64,000 bases of DNA from Cyclobacterium sp. (GTDB lineage: Bacteria > Bacteroidota > Bacteroidia > Cytophagales > Cyclobacteriaceae), in the NCBI RefSeq assembly GCF_014762705.1, contig NZ_JABURL010000031.1:101985-165984 (forward strand). The letters run 5' to 3'. The translations under genes and the position numbers were made by a program. Below are positions 9,168-17,469 of this stretch, piece by piece. Positions within the stretch are counted from its first letter, which is position 1; every line of letters starts with the position of its first letter. The notes beneath the pieces are model-generated. The model did no database searches, was not told the DNA's origin, and was given only the letters and a program-made list of their open reading frames with translations.

Positions 9168-9560
9168 ATGATGGAAATATTTTATTACATAATTTTCGCG
9201 TTAGTAACATGGTTATTGTTAATGCAAATTTTTAAATTCTCGACATATCATAAGTTTTTTAAATATGCAGTTTTTTTCATCATATTTTATGCAGTTTTAA
9301 ATGGTTATGCACTTATCTTTTTTGACTTACATTCTTTTTTTATCTGGCATTTAATAATATTCCTAATCTTACTCTACAACAATTATAAAAAGCAAAAGAA
9401 ATCCATGTCTAAATTTGGACATCTGATTGATTTCGAAAAGGGAATGACCAAGGAGTTTTTTGAACTAAGTTTAGAAAGAACCCTTAAGTACCATATTATA
9501 AGTTCTTTAACCTATTTAATCGTTTTTGCAGTAGCATTTACTTATCTCTATAACATCTGA
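9168..9560 (+). CDS. Hypothetical membrane protein in the island
   Basis: A 130-residue protein with two or three hydrophobic segments in the first 70 residues, a central soluble charged stretch (KKQKKSMSKFGHLIDFEKGMTKEFFELSLERTLKY) and a C-terminal hydrophobic segment. The start is ATGATG at 9168-9173. It is strongly AT-rich. The function is unknown. The 299 bases after it, up to 9859, hold no gene that I can support, only AT-rich sequence with poly-T/A tracts. Confidence 0.55.
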   Translation: MMEIFYYIIFALVTWLLLMQIFKFSTYHKFFKYAVFFIIFYAVLNGYALIFFDLHSFFIWHLIIFLILLYNNYKKQKKSMSKFGHLIDFEKGMTKEFFELSLERTLKYHIISSLTYLIVFAVAFTYLYNI

Positions 9561-9859
9561 AAATTAATAATAGTATTGTACTTTTAATCCTAATCCTTCC
9601 TGACCTAAATAGGCATATAAGTTTTACTAGTCAAGATTACAGTGGACCTAGATTGCAAATAATCTAGAAGTACACTTATTTCTATAAATTTACCAACATT
9701 AAAATTTTCCTTTCCTGGTCTTAATACAAAAAAAATATATCGAGCTTTTTTTTTAAAAGCGAGTTAAATTTATAAATTGAAAACTGATTGTCATTTATCC
9801 CCTCCTCTAATTTAAAATTAATGATTTTCGCAAAAATCAAAGGAAAAAAGTTAATAAAA

Positions 9860-10312
9860 ATGAAAAAAATTGTTGAAATAGGTGATAAAAGATTGAGATT
9901 AACTGAAAAAGAATATCGTTTTGCAGAACATTACCTTTGCTCATTTAATGCTACAGAGGCAGCCAAAAAAGCTGGTTATAGTGTTCATTCAGCCCGGCAG
10001 CAAGGGCATGAAAACCTGACAAAACCTTACATCAAAGAATACCTTCAATATAAAGCCCAACCTCATTTGAAAAGCCTGGAAGTGACACAGGAAAGGATGA
10101 TTAGGGAGTTGGCTACTATCGCATTTTCCAATGTCTTTGATTTTTTAAATCCGGATTGGTCACTAAAAAATCTGGGAGACTTTGGTAATGGAAAAACAGG
10201 GGCAATCAAAACGGTGCAGAAATTTGAGAATGGGCATGGGTTACAGTTATATGATAAATTGGCTGCTTTGGAAAAACTTTTCGAATTGACAAAGGATAAA
10301 GATTATCTTTAA
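9860..10312 (+). CDS. Phage terminase small subunit-like protein (TerS-like)
   Basis: A 150-residue protein whose N-terminal half matches the Terminase_2 pattern: LTEKEYRFAEHYL, then NATEAAKKAGYS, then SARQQGHENLTKP. This is the helix-turn-helix DNA-recognition domain of small terminase subunits, which choose the DNA to be packaged into phage heads. No large terminase, portal or capsid gene is present, so the protein cannot package DNA alone. Phage satellites use such proteins to redirect a helper phage's packaging. The frame is open from a TTG at 9788, but ATG 9860 puts the start just before the conserved domain. Confidence 0.75.
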   Translation: MKKIVEIGDKRLRLTEKEYRFAEHYLCSFNATEAAKKAGYSVHSARQQGHENLTKPYIKEYLQYKAQPHLKSLEVTQERMIRELATIAFSNVFDFLNPDWSLKNLGDFGNGKTGAIKTVQKFENGHGLQLYDKLAALEKLFELTKDKDYL

Positions 10313-10327
10313 TCTCGATTTTTTTAG

Positions 10328-11275
10328 ATGAAAGAATTCTTCCTAAATAAATTTTTATCTGAGGTTCAGAAAGTGGAAACCGATCTAACGGAAGAAGAAA
10401 TCCAAGATTTAAAAGTTAGTGGTTTAAATATACTTAATGCCTTATTATCAAGGAGGTTGATTCTTCACGACCCAGGCACCTATGCGTTAGCTTTCGTAAC
10501 CGATTCATTCCCTTTTTACTTTACCACTTTTCGTCAAACCAAAGAAGCTCTTTTGATGCTTTTGAGGTTTATAAAAAAAGATGAAAGTTTCTTCGATCTC
10601 CCGGATAAAGAATTACCAGAAATAGTAAACTATTTAATCTTCGTAAAAAGTCATATAGAAGATTCACTTAATCTATTTTTGGGATTTTTCCGAAATGACG
10701 AAGCAGAGCAGGAAAGGATTTTATTTGCAATCAAAAATCTTAGGTTTCAATATTCAGAAGAGGGAATTCAAAAATATCTTGAAATTTGCTGTGATTCCAT
10801 AGAAGATCAAATTTCTTATTTAGAAAGCATGTTGTTCGATTTTAAACAAGATGAGGAATTGAAAGTTTATTTTGGCAGTGAAATATGGATTTTTGAATCG
10901 AGGGTCCAAAGAATTTTAATGGCTAAATCTGCGGAAAGGCAACTTTCTGGTATAAAACATGAAATTAAGGAACAGTTTGAAAATTCACATTCTAATTTGG
11001 AAATATTTCATCCCAATGGGTTTAAACTTTTTGATTATTTAGTTAAGAATCATCTTTCTTCTGGTTCGGGCTACCAATCGGATATTGCATTTTTCTATCG
11101 GAAGATGGTTTATGACGGCCTAATTCACGCAAAACATAACCGTTTTAAAATTTTTTTAGAGAAGGTGTATCCTGACCTGGAGCCGCTTGGGAAAATTAAA
11201 CAATTGAAAGATATTAACACAAAGAAGCGGGAGCAAATTTATGATACCGCAAAATGGGTTGTTGGATTGAAATAA
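10328..11275 (+). CDS. Hypothetical protein, possible regulator (RteC-like at best)
   Basis: A 315-residue soluble, mostly alpha-helical protein that I do not recognise. The C-terminal third (NGFKLFDYLVKNHL, then IAFFYRKMVYDGLIHA) resembles the end of RteC-type proteins found on Bacteroidota mobile elements, but the match is weak. It starts 16 bases after the TerS-like gene and is co-oriented with the whole island, so it is probably in the same transcription unit. No catalytic motif seen. Confidence 0.55.
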   Translation: MKEFFLNKFLSEVQKVETDLTEEEIQDLKVSGLNILNALLSRRLILHDPGTYALAFVTDSFPFYFTTFRQTKEALLMLLRFIKKDESFFDLPDKELPEIVNYLIFVKSHIEDSLNLFLGFFRNDEAEQERILFAIKNLRFQYSEEGIQKYLEICCDSIEDQISYLESMLFDFKQDEELKVYFGSEIWIFESRVQRILMAKSAERQLSGIKHEIKEQFENSHSNLEIFHPNGFKLFDYLVKNHLSSGSGYQSDIAFFYRKMVYDGLIHAKHNRFKIFLEKVYPDLEPLGKIKQLKDINTKKREQIYDTAKWVVGLK

Positions 11276-11369
11276 GCCCCTTATTCCAGTTTGTTTGAAA
11301 GGGTACAATTTCGTACCTCTTATGGTACGATTTGATACGGAGATTGCATAAAAATAAACAATCTCTATT

Positions 11370-11711
11370 ATGGAACATCAATTTAATTTCGAAAGCCTCC
11401 CTAAGGCCATTTCTTTACTTTATGACGAGGTAAAGCAAATTAAATCCCTTATTCTGGAAACAGGTTCAACTGATTCCGGCGACCATCTAATGACTATCGA
11501 GGAAACAAGTGATTTTCTTCATGTTAAAAAACAGACCTTGTACGCTTATGTATCCAAGGGCATAATCCCCCATTCCAAGAGGGCCGGGCGGTTGTACTTT
11601 TCTAAAAATGACCTGATCCAATGGATTAAAGAGGGCAACAAACGGTCCTTTGATGTGGAGGAGGAAGCAAAAAATATCATTTCCAAAAGGAAAGGAGGAA
11701 GTCATGGATAG
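11370..11711 (+). CDS. Excisionase-like helix-turn-helix protein
   Basis: A 113-residue protein with an N-terminal helical region (residues 1-40) and a MerR/excisionase-type winged HTH (HTH_17): MTIEETSDFLHVKKQTLYAYV, then KGIIPHSKRAGRLYFSKNDLIQWI. Such proteins act as recombination directionality factors or regulators of replication genes in Bacteroidota mobile elements. Its 3' end overlaps the next gene by 8 bases. Confidence 0.75.
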   Translation: MEHQFNFESLPKAISLLYDEVKQIKSLILETGSTDSGDHLMTIEETSDFLHVKKQTLYAYVSKGIIPHSKRAGRLYFSKNDLIQWIKEGNKRSFDVEEEAKNIISKRKGGSHG

Positions 11712-11967
11712 GGAACCAAAAACTTCCTCCTTAATTGTCAAAGCTACTCGACAGGATAAAGATACGCATTTTAGCGGCCTAATGGAAAAAATACCATGGG
11801 TAATTTCTCTGCCTATACAGCCTATAACCTTCAATCAATTTATGGAATTAATGGCCTTGATAGGTATGGTTTTTTGCCTGCATACCTTCATGGATTGGGC
11901 CTATCCATATATCCAAAAAATGTTCATTTACATTAAAAAGCTACTTCGACATGACAAGGATAAATAA
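11704..11967 (+). CDS. Small single-pass membrane protein
   Basis: An 87-residue protein starting at ATG 11704, directly after an unusually good Shine-Dalgarno-like AAAGGAGG at 11690-11697. It has one clear hydrophobic segment (FMELMALIGMVFCLHTFM) and a basic C-terminus. It overlaps the HTH gene upstream and the helicase gene downstream, so the three are tightly coupled. No family recognised. Confidence 0.5.
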   Translation: MDREPKTSSLIVKATRQDKDTHFSGLMEKIPWVISLPIQPITFNQFMELMALIGMVFCLHTFMDWAYPYIQKMFIYIKKLLRHDKDK

Positions 11968-13471
11968 AGAAGGCATCATTGCACATTTGAATGAATTACA
12001 AAAAGTTGCAGATCCAAAACCACATGGGAAAATATTAAAAAAAATCCTGGCAGATGTGAAGACAGTGGACTTTGAAAAAAGAGCCAAGGCAGAGTTGGAA
12101 AATAAATTAAAAAATCCTGGATTAAGTAATAAACAAAAGGAGCGTATTGTAAAGGAACTAGGTAATTTCAAGCTGCTTGAAAAGCATTTCCTAATTATTA
12201 CGATAGAGGAAATTATTAACCTGACAAAACGTAAAAACTGGGGAATATGTAAAAACCAGGATTTCATTTATCTATTCAATGGGGCCTATTGGAAGAGTAT
12301 TGACAAGGAAGAATTTCAAAAATTTCTAGGTGAAGCCTCCGAAAAAATGGGTGTGGGAATATATACGGCAAAGTATTTCCGGTTTAGGGAAAACCTGTTC
12401 AAACAGTTTCTCGCTTCCGAATACTTTCCGGCTCCACTAAAGCCCAAAGATAGCGTATGTATCAACCTATTGAATGGAACCTTTGAAATCACAGACAAAC
12501 CCCATTTACGCCCATTTTGTCCAGGTGATTTTATCAGATACCAATTACCATTTGCTTATGATCCGAAGACCAATGCTCCAAAATTTTTCGAATTTCTGAA
12601 CAGGGTTTTACCAGAAAAGGACAAGCAAGCAGTATTGGCAGAATGCCTGGGATATATTTTTGTACCTCACAGTCAATTGAAGTTAGAAAAAGCATTATTC
12701 CTATTCGGGAGTGGTGCCAATGGGAAATCCGTTTTATACGAAATCATTAAGGCACTATTGGGAAATTACAACACCAGTGAATACACTTTGCAAAGCCTGA
12801 CCGATACTACAGGGTATTACCGTGCGATGATAGCGGACAAATTGGTCAATTATGCCAGCGAAATAAATGGAAAGCTAGACAGTGCAAAATTTAAATCGTT
12901 GGCTTCCGGAGAGCCAATGGAAGCCAGGCTTCCCTATGGCCAACCCATGATTATAGAGGATTATGCCAAGCTGATTTTCAACACTAACGAACTTCCAAAA
13001 GACGTAGAATTTACCAATGCTTTTTTTCGCCGCTTTATTATTATTCCTTTTCAGGTGACCATACCGGAAAATGAGCAAAATAAAAACCTTCACAAAGAAA
13101 TTATTGAAGGTGAACTTCCAGGCGTATTTAATTGGGTTTTGGAAGGGCTTAATAGGTTATTGGAACAAAAAAAGTTTTCCGATTGCGCCTCCATTAACCA
13201 GGCCCTAGACCAATTCAAGACGGAATCCGATACAGTAAAACGATTTTTGGAAGAGGAAGGCTACAGGTCCGATCCGGATAATAAAACCCTTTTGAAAGAG
13301 CTTTACCGTGAGTATAGGGAATATGCCCTGGATGATGGAAACAGGGTTTTGGCAAAGGGGAATTTTAAAAAGCGTTTGGAAGCCCTTAAAATATTTATCA
13401 ATCGTGAAAGCCTGGGAATACAGGTCTTTATTTCAAAAAATCAGGAATTCAATGGAAAATCTACGATTTGA
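11951..13471 (+). CDS. P4-type SF3 helicase/primase C-terminal protein
   Basis: A 506-residue replication protein with the phage/plasmid primase P4-family C-terminal helicase architecture. A D5_N-like region precedes a superfamily 3 helicase core, with Walker A LFGSGANGKS, a Walker B region near LVNYASEING, and the later motifs KLIFNTNELP and FFRRFIIIPF. It would unwind the island's replication origin as a hexamer. The N-terminal 110 residues are charged and helical and do not look like a primase active site; the following Zn-ribbon/toprim-like protein may supply that function. The two genes overlap by 20 bases. Confidence 0.85.
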   Translation: MTRINKEGIIAHLNELQKVADPKPHGKILKKILADVKTVDFEKRAKAELENKLKNPGLSNKQKERIVKELGNFKLLEKHFLIITIEEIINLTKRKNWGICKNQDFIYLFNGAYWKSIDKEEFQKFLGEASEKMGVGIYTAKYFRFRENLFKQFLASEYFPAPLKPKDSVCINLLNGTFEITDKPHLRPFCPGDFIRYQLPFAYDPKTNAPKFFEFLNRVLPEKDKQAVLAECLGYIFVPHSQLKLEKALFLFGSGANGKSVLYEIIKALLGNYNTSEYTLQSLTDTTGYYRAMIADKLVNYASEINGKLDSAKFKSLASGEPMEARLPYGQPMIIEDYAKLIFNTNELPKDVEFTNAFFRRFIIIPFQVTIPENEQNKNLHKEIIEGELPGVFNWVLEGLNRLLEQKKFSDCASINQALDQFKTESDTVKRFLEEEGYRSDPDNKTLLKELYREYREYALDDGNRVLAKGNFKKRLEALKIFINRESLGIQVFISKNQEFNGKSTI

Positions 13472-14609
13472 CAAAATAAGGTCCCGAGTGAAATATTGCC
13501 CCTGTGGCAAATCCAACAGGGATGGGAAATTTGTTCCTTATGAAGGATTTGAGGACAAGGGGTATTGCCATTCATGCGGTGAAACATTTTTGCCAAGAAT
13601 TGAGAACGATCATGATGGACAAAATGTAAAATTTGTTTCATTCCCTCCGAGACCAATCTCTTTTGTGGATCCTTCTGTTTTGGAAGCCAGCCTAAAAGGA
13701 TACGATCAAAATAATTTTGTGCTATTCCTGCAAACCAGATTTGGGAAAGCTAATGCCATGAAAGCAGTGGAGGCTTACAAGGTAGGCACCTCCAAGAGAT
13801 GGCCTGGTGCGAATATCTTTTGGCAAATTGACTCGAAAGGAAAAATACGAAGTGGAAAAATTATGTTGTACAACCCCTCCACAGGTAAGAGACAAAGTAA
13901 AAATTCCTGGGTCCATTCGGTTTTAAAGGAGGAAGATTTCAATTTGAATCAATGCTTATTTGGAAGCCATTTACTAAAGTACGATTCGTATAAGAGTGTT
14001 GCCATAGTCGAAAGCGAGAAAACCGCCATTATCGCCAGCATTTTGAAGCCTGAATTCATTTGGTTGGCCACGGGTGGAAAGAATGGATTACAGCCAGACA
14101 AGTGCGGGATATTAGCACACAGGAAGGTCTTTCTTTTCCCTGACCTTACCAAGCCAGTTGATAAGCCAAACTGTTTTGAAATGTGGACAGAAAAGGCAAA
14201 GGAACTATCTGAAGAAATGTTGGATGCTTCATTTTATGTCTCCGATTATTTAGAAACAAACGCAACCGAAGAGGAGCGGAACCAGGGTTTGGATATTGCA
14301 GATTATTTCCTCAAATGGGAATGGGTAGATGAAGAAAGTGAAGAAAATGAAGCGATTCAGAAACCTTTTATTTCAGCAAAAATTCAAAACAATGAAGAGG
14401 ATGCACAAATTAGATCAATTAAAACAGAAATCCGCATGCTATCAAAGCAGATTAGAAAGGTTATCCAGGATCTTAGAGGAGAAAAGGCAGAGGAATCTGA
14501 CTTGGCACAAAAGGTTAAAGGAACTATCCACCAGATTAGAAATTGTAAAATTCCAGGCGAAGCAATACGAGCAAATAAGGAATTTCTTAAAGAGGTCCGG
14601 GGATGGTAG
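13452..14609 (+). CDS. Zn-ribbon, toprim-like primase-associated protein (DUF6371-like)
   Basis: A 385-residue protein. The N-terminus has a primase-type zinc ribbon (CPCGKSNRDGKF, then GYCHSCGETF). The middle part resembles the DUF6371/toprim region of mobile-element primases: VAIVESEKTAIIAS (an acidic toprim-type motif), WLATGGKNGL, and VFLFPDL (a DxD-like position). The C-terminal tail (about residues 300-385) is a charged coiled coil. Start ATG 13452 is chosen because it lies directly before the Cys motif and overlaps the helicase gene by 20 bases. A 48-residue longer version from 13308 would overlap that gene far more. It probably primes replication of the island. Confidence 0.75.
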   Translation: MENLRFDKIRSRVKYCPCGKSNRDGKFVPYEGFEDKGYCHSCGETFLPRIENDHDGQNVKFVSFPPRPISFVDPSVLEASLKGYDQNNFVLFLQTRFGKANAMKAVEAYKVGTSKRWPGANIFWQIDSKGKIRSGKIMLYNPSTGKRQSKNSWVHSVLKEEDFNLNQCLFGSHLLKYDSYKSVAIVESEKTAIIASILKPEFIWLATGGKNGLQPDKCGILAHRKVFLFPDLTKPVDKPNCFEMWTEKAKELSEEMLDASFYVSDYLETNATEEERNQGLDIADYFLKWEWVDEESEENEAIQKPFISAKIQNNEEDAQIRSIKTEIRMLSKQIRKVIQDLRGEKAEESDLAQKVKGTIHQIRNCKIPGEAIRANKEFLKEVRGW

Positions 14610-14792
14610 AAAAACCTCCTAAATAATGGTATAAATACGGGCAGAACCGAAAATTTTGAAAAAGGAATCCAAGAGAGTTTCAAGGCAATAAGAAAAAGGT
14701 TAACTATGAATTACGGGGTTTGAATCAAAAACTTTAGTAAAAAGCCCTATCACATTCCACAGAATTTTATAAATTATACAAAAATTCAATCT

Positions 14793-15377
14793 ATGGTAAT
14801 TGTTGAACTCGAAACCAAAAAAGCCCTTCGTACTTTTACCGAGATCAAACGGGTCATTACTGCGGCTAAATCGTGGAAAGTAACAACCCGCATTGAAATC
14901 ACGGTGCTTGACGGCAGTATCCAGTTAATTGGTCGGGGATTCGTTAAGGTCCTGGAAGCCCGGACCACAGGTTCTTGCAAATTGGTGGTTCCGGTAATTC
15001 ACTGGTATGAGATCATCAAAATGAGTAAGGAAAAAATCCTCAAAGTTGTCATTACAGAGGGGGAGGCCATGGTGGGAAGAGTGACGGTCAATGTTCCTAC
15101 CACTTTTTTTGAGAATGATAAGATTCTGAGAAGCATCTCACTTGCCGCCAATCCCAAAGCCATTGATTATTGGAAACTGGAATACCAGGGCTATACCCCA
15201 GAAGAGCTAGAATTCCACCAAGTGAACTCCAAAATAGAATGGGCCAAACGTGAATTTGACGAATGCATAGGTTCAGCTGCCTATACCCTGAGTCCTTTCC
15301 GGATCACAAAGAAGGAATTGATGAAAATGGTTTTGCAGCGGTTAAGGGAAAAGGAAAAAATTAATTTTGAGATTTAA
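14793..15377 (+). CDS. Hypothetical island protein, possible sliding-clamp-like fold
   Basis: A 194-residue protein without a confident family. Residues about 15-90 alternate as in a beta-rich clamp-type repeat: an A-helix-like TEIKRVITAAKSW, ITVLDGSIQLIGRG, ARTTGSCKLVVPVIHWYEII, and LKVVITEGEAMVGRVTV. This is reminiscent of a DnaN domain (GxxxVPxxxFxxIIRxL followed by an edge strand). The C-terminal 60 residues are helical. This likeness is my own pattern reading and is weak. Its place after the helicase and primase genes would suit a replication accessory role. Confidence 0.5.
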   Translation: MVIVELETKKALRTFTEIKRVITAAKSWKVTTRIEITVLDGSIQLIGRGFVKVLEARTTGSCKLVVPVIHWYEIIKMSKEKILKVVITEGEAMVGRVTVNVPTTFFENDKILRSISLAANPKAIDYWKLEYQGYTPEELEFHQVNSKIEWAKREFDECIGSAAYTLSPFRITKKELMKMVLQRLREKEKINFEI

Positions 15378-15645
15378 CAATCTGATATAAAGTAGTTTGC
15401 AACCTGGTATAATTCAATTTTAAAAAAAATGTCTTATAGGAAGTTTGATAATTCAGATTTCTTGCGAATTAAATGGTAAAACCGACCCAGGATTCTAATC
15501 AACAAGGAACCAAAGGTTTCTTTACTAAACCTAAATAATTATTATTCAAAAAATTGATGCCGGTTGTAAAGATTTTTTTAAATTGGTAGTTCCGGTTTTC
15601 CCTTTTTTTCGCTACGGCTGCAGACAATACGATATTACTCCATTA

Positions 15646-16869
15646 ATGAGAAATTCAAGTGTAATTCATTTAAGTAATACCTTTTCTATCAACAAAGAAG
15701 TTGAAAAAGAAAACATCCTTTCTATTCAAAAAATATTTTTGACGAAGTATTATGAACCTCTTCTCAAAAACATTAATATAATTGAAAATAAATATAATTT
15801 TAAGGGCACAGAGTTAACATCTTATTTATATTACAAATTTTGTATAGAATATTTTCAGGATTTCAAAAATAATGAGATACCAATTCCAGAGCAATTAGAT
15901 TTCGAACACAATAACAAGGTTCATGACGTTATCTCCTTTATAAACAATAACGTTCCAGAATTACAGTTAAAAGAATTATGGTCAAACATTACCCAGCTGA
16001 CTAGTTTTGTTAATTTTAATAGAGTTGAATCGGGACTAATTACCAAAGAAACTTTTAACCTACTTTCTAAAAAAGATTTCTACCTTCCAATTTTTGAAAA
16101 TAACTTCCTAAACCCAGTTTCTTTCTCAATTTACATTGATTTCCAGTATCCTAAGCTAAATAAGCTCTTTGATTTAATGTTAAGCATAAAAACAAATTGT
16201 TTACGAAATTTAGGATGGGGTATTGTTAATCAAAACAATCAATCGCTCCTAAATCATGTAAAATGCAATCCAGACAGTAAAAAATATTCAATTAAGAACT
16301 GTTGGTATATTTCTAAAGGTTTGAAGGACAATTTAGGGAATTATATTTTTGTAGAAACAACACAAAGGCCCACGAAAGAAGCAATAAATATCGGATTTGC
16401 GACAAAAAACATGCCTGAAGAAAATAAACCTTCCATAATTGAAAATTCAGCCGTTAAAGACGAGGTCCCAATTTTTGTTTCAGGTAAAAAAGTGATAATT
16501 AAATTCATGGATGAAAATACTGCTTTAAGGTTGAAGAATCAGACACAAAAAAAATCATATTTTAATTTCAAACAACCAAGTATTCCTAAGATGTTAAAAC
16601 CAGGGTTCTACAATTTCAAAAACATGGATGGCAAAAAAATTGATGCCGAGGGCGGTGATTTTTCAGACCAATCATTAGAAATGAAGGAATGGAAAAAGCA
16701 TTTAAAAAATCAGCGGAAAATTACATTAGTTTTTTTAATCATTTTTTCAATTTTATTTTTTTGGTATGGTGAAAATGGAAGGTACGAAACCGTACCCGGC
16801 GAAATCAATGTCGTTATTGACACGAAAACAGGGAAAATTTATTATGAAAGGATTATTAAGCCTAAATAA
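15646..16869 (+). CDS. Hypothetical AT-rich island cargo protein with C-terminal membrane anchor
   Basis: A 407-residue protein of unknown function. The first 300 residues are soluble, Asn/Lys/Ile-rich and mostly helical. Around residue 360 a single hydrophobic segment (ITLVFLIIFSILFFWYG) is followed by a short tail (VPGEINVVIDTKTGKIYYE). The codon use is far more AT-rich than the flanking chromosome and even than the replication genes of the island, suggesting separate acquisition. The frame opens at TTG 15583, but ATG 15646 is the first plausible start. Its position at the distal end of the island is where satellites and ICEs commonly carry cargo such as defence genes; no known defence domain was recognised. 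Confidence 0.6.
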   Translation: MRNSSVIHLSNTFSINKEVEKENILSIQKIFLTKYYEPLLKNINIIENKYNFKGTELTSYLYYKFCIEYFQDFKNNEIPIPEQLDFEHNNKVHDVISFINNNVPELQLKELWSNITQLTSFVNFNRVESGLITKETFNLLSKKDFYLPIFENNFLNPVSFSIYIDFQYPKLNKLFDLMLSIKTNCLRNLGWGIVNQNNQSLLNHVKCNPDSKKYSIKNCWYISKGLKDNLGNYIFVETTQRPTKEAINIGFATKNMPEENKPSIIENSAVKDEVPIFVSGKKVIIKFMDENTALRLKNQTQKKSYFNFKQPSIPKMLKPGFYNFKNMDGKKIDAEGGDFSDQSLEMKEWKKHLKNQRKITLVFLIIFSILFFWYGENGRYETVPGEINVVIDTKTGKIYYERIIKPK

Positions 16870-17208
16870 GTAAGATCATTAAAAGATTGACATTCGACTT
16901 AAAATCCAACATCTGACATCTATACTATTATTGTTAAAAGCTAAAAAGAAAAGTCAGGGTAATAGCGGAAATAAAAATGCTCCGTGAGGTTCTAGCTGCC
17001 AGGGCAAACAAGCCATATAAGAAGGCAGCCAAAAAAAGTAAAATCAGTTATTTGAGAAAATAGGAATGGGTTTAAAATTATAAAATAAACCAGAACTCGA
17101 AAAACTGAAAAGTCAAATGCAATACCCAAATCACACGAATTTATTTAGTCGAAATAGTGGATTGAGAAAGGGTTAAGACTCATTTTATGTGCAAATGGTG
17201 TGCAAATG
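16870..17208. other. Right-end noncoding region of the island with a short peptide ORF
   Basis: No convincing gene. The longest candidate is a 28-codon ORF at 16977-17063 (+) starting MLREVLAARANKPYKKAAKK, rich in Lys and Arg. It is open a little further upstream without a start and may be a gene remnant. The two TGCAAATG repeats at 17188-17208 end this stretch. Confidence 0.4.
17188..17208 (+). repeat. Right-end arm-type repeat (matches 6802-6822)
   Basis: TGTGCAAATG followed by GTG and TGCAAATG. This matches 19 of 21 bases of 6802-6822 in the same orientation. The two copies lie just inside the two att repeats (33 and 117 bases from the nearest 59-bp repeat edge), as expected for integrase arm-type or Xis binding sites. 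Confidence 0.6.
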
Positions 17209-17240
17209 AAAAAGGCACTTACAAGATAATACTTGTAAGT
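17209..17240 (-). terminator. tRNA-Thr terminator supplied by the island
   Basis: On the minus strand, ACTTACAAG and CTTGTAAGT form a perfect 9-bp stem with a six-base loop, then GCC and five T. It lies just downstream of the intact tRNA-Thr. It is a slightly diverged copy of the terminator at 6591-6625. Confidence 0.8.
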
Positions 17241-17241
17241 A

Positions 17242-17327
<86 letters not shown>

Positions 17328-17469
17328 TACTATTAAGTGTATTCGAAGAATTCCTAAAAGGAATGCCTTTGCCCGAATGCGAGTGCAAATATAATTTTAT
17401 ACGATTAGTATTTCAAAAATTTACCCGATAATTTTAAAGAAATTACCTATTTTATTCATGATGAGGGAT

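Noticed and set aside
10328..11275. Firm assignment as an RteC tetracycline-element regulator
   Set aside because: Only the C-terminal third gives a loose resemblance; the rest does not follow the family pattern I remember.
14329..14622. 97-codon basic frame overlapping the end of the primase-like gene
   Set aside because: It lies in another phase of the coiled-coil-encoding tail; its Lys/Arg/Gln-rich translation is the expected by-product of that sequence.
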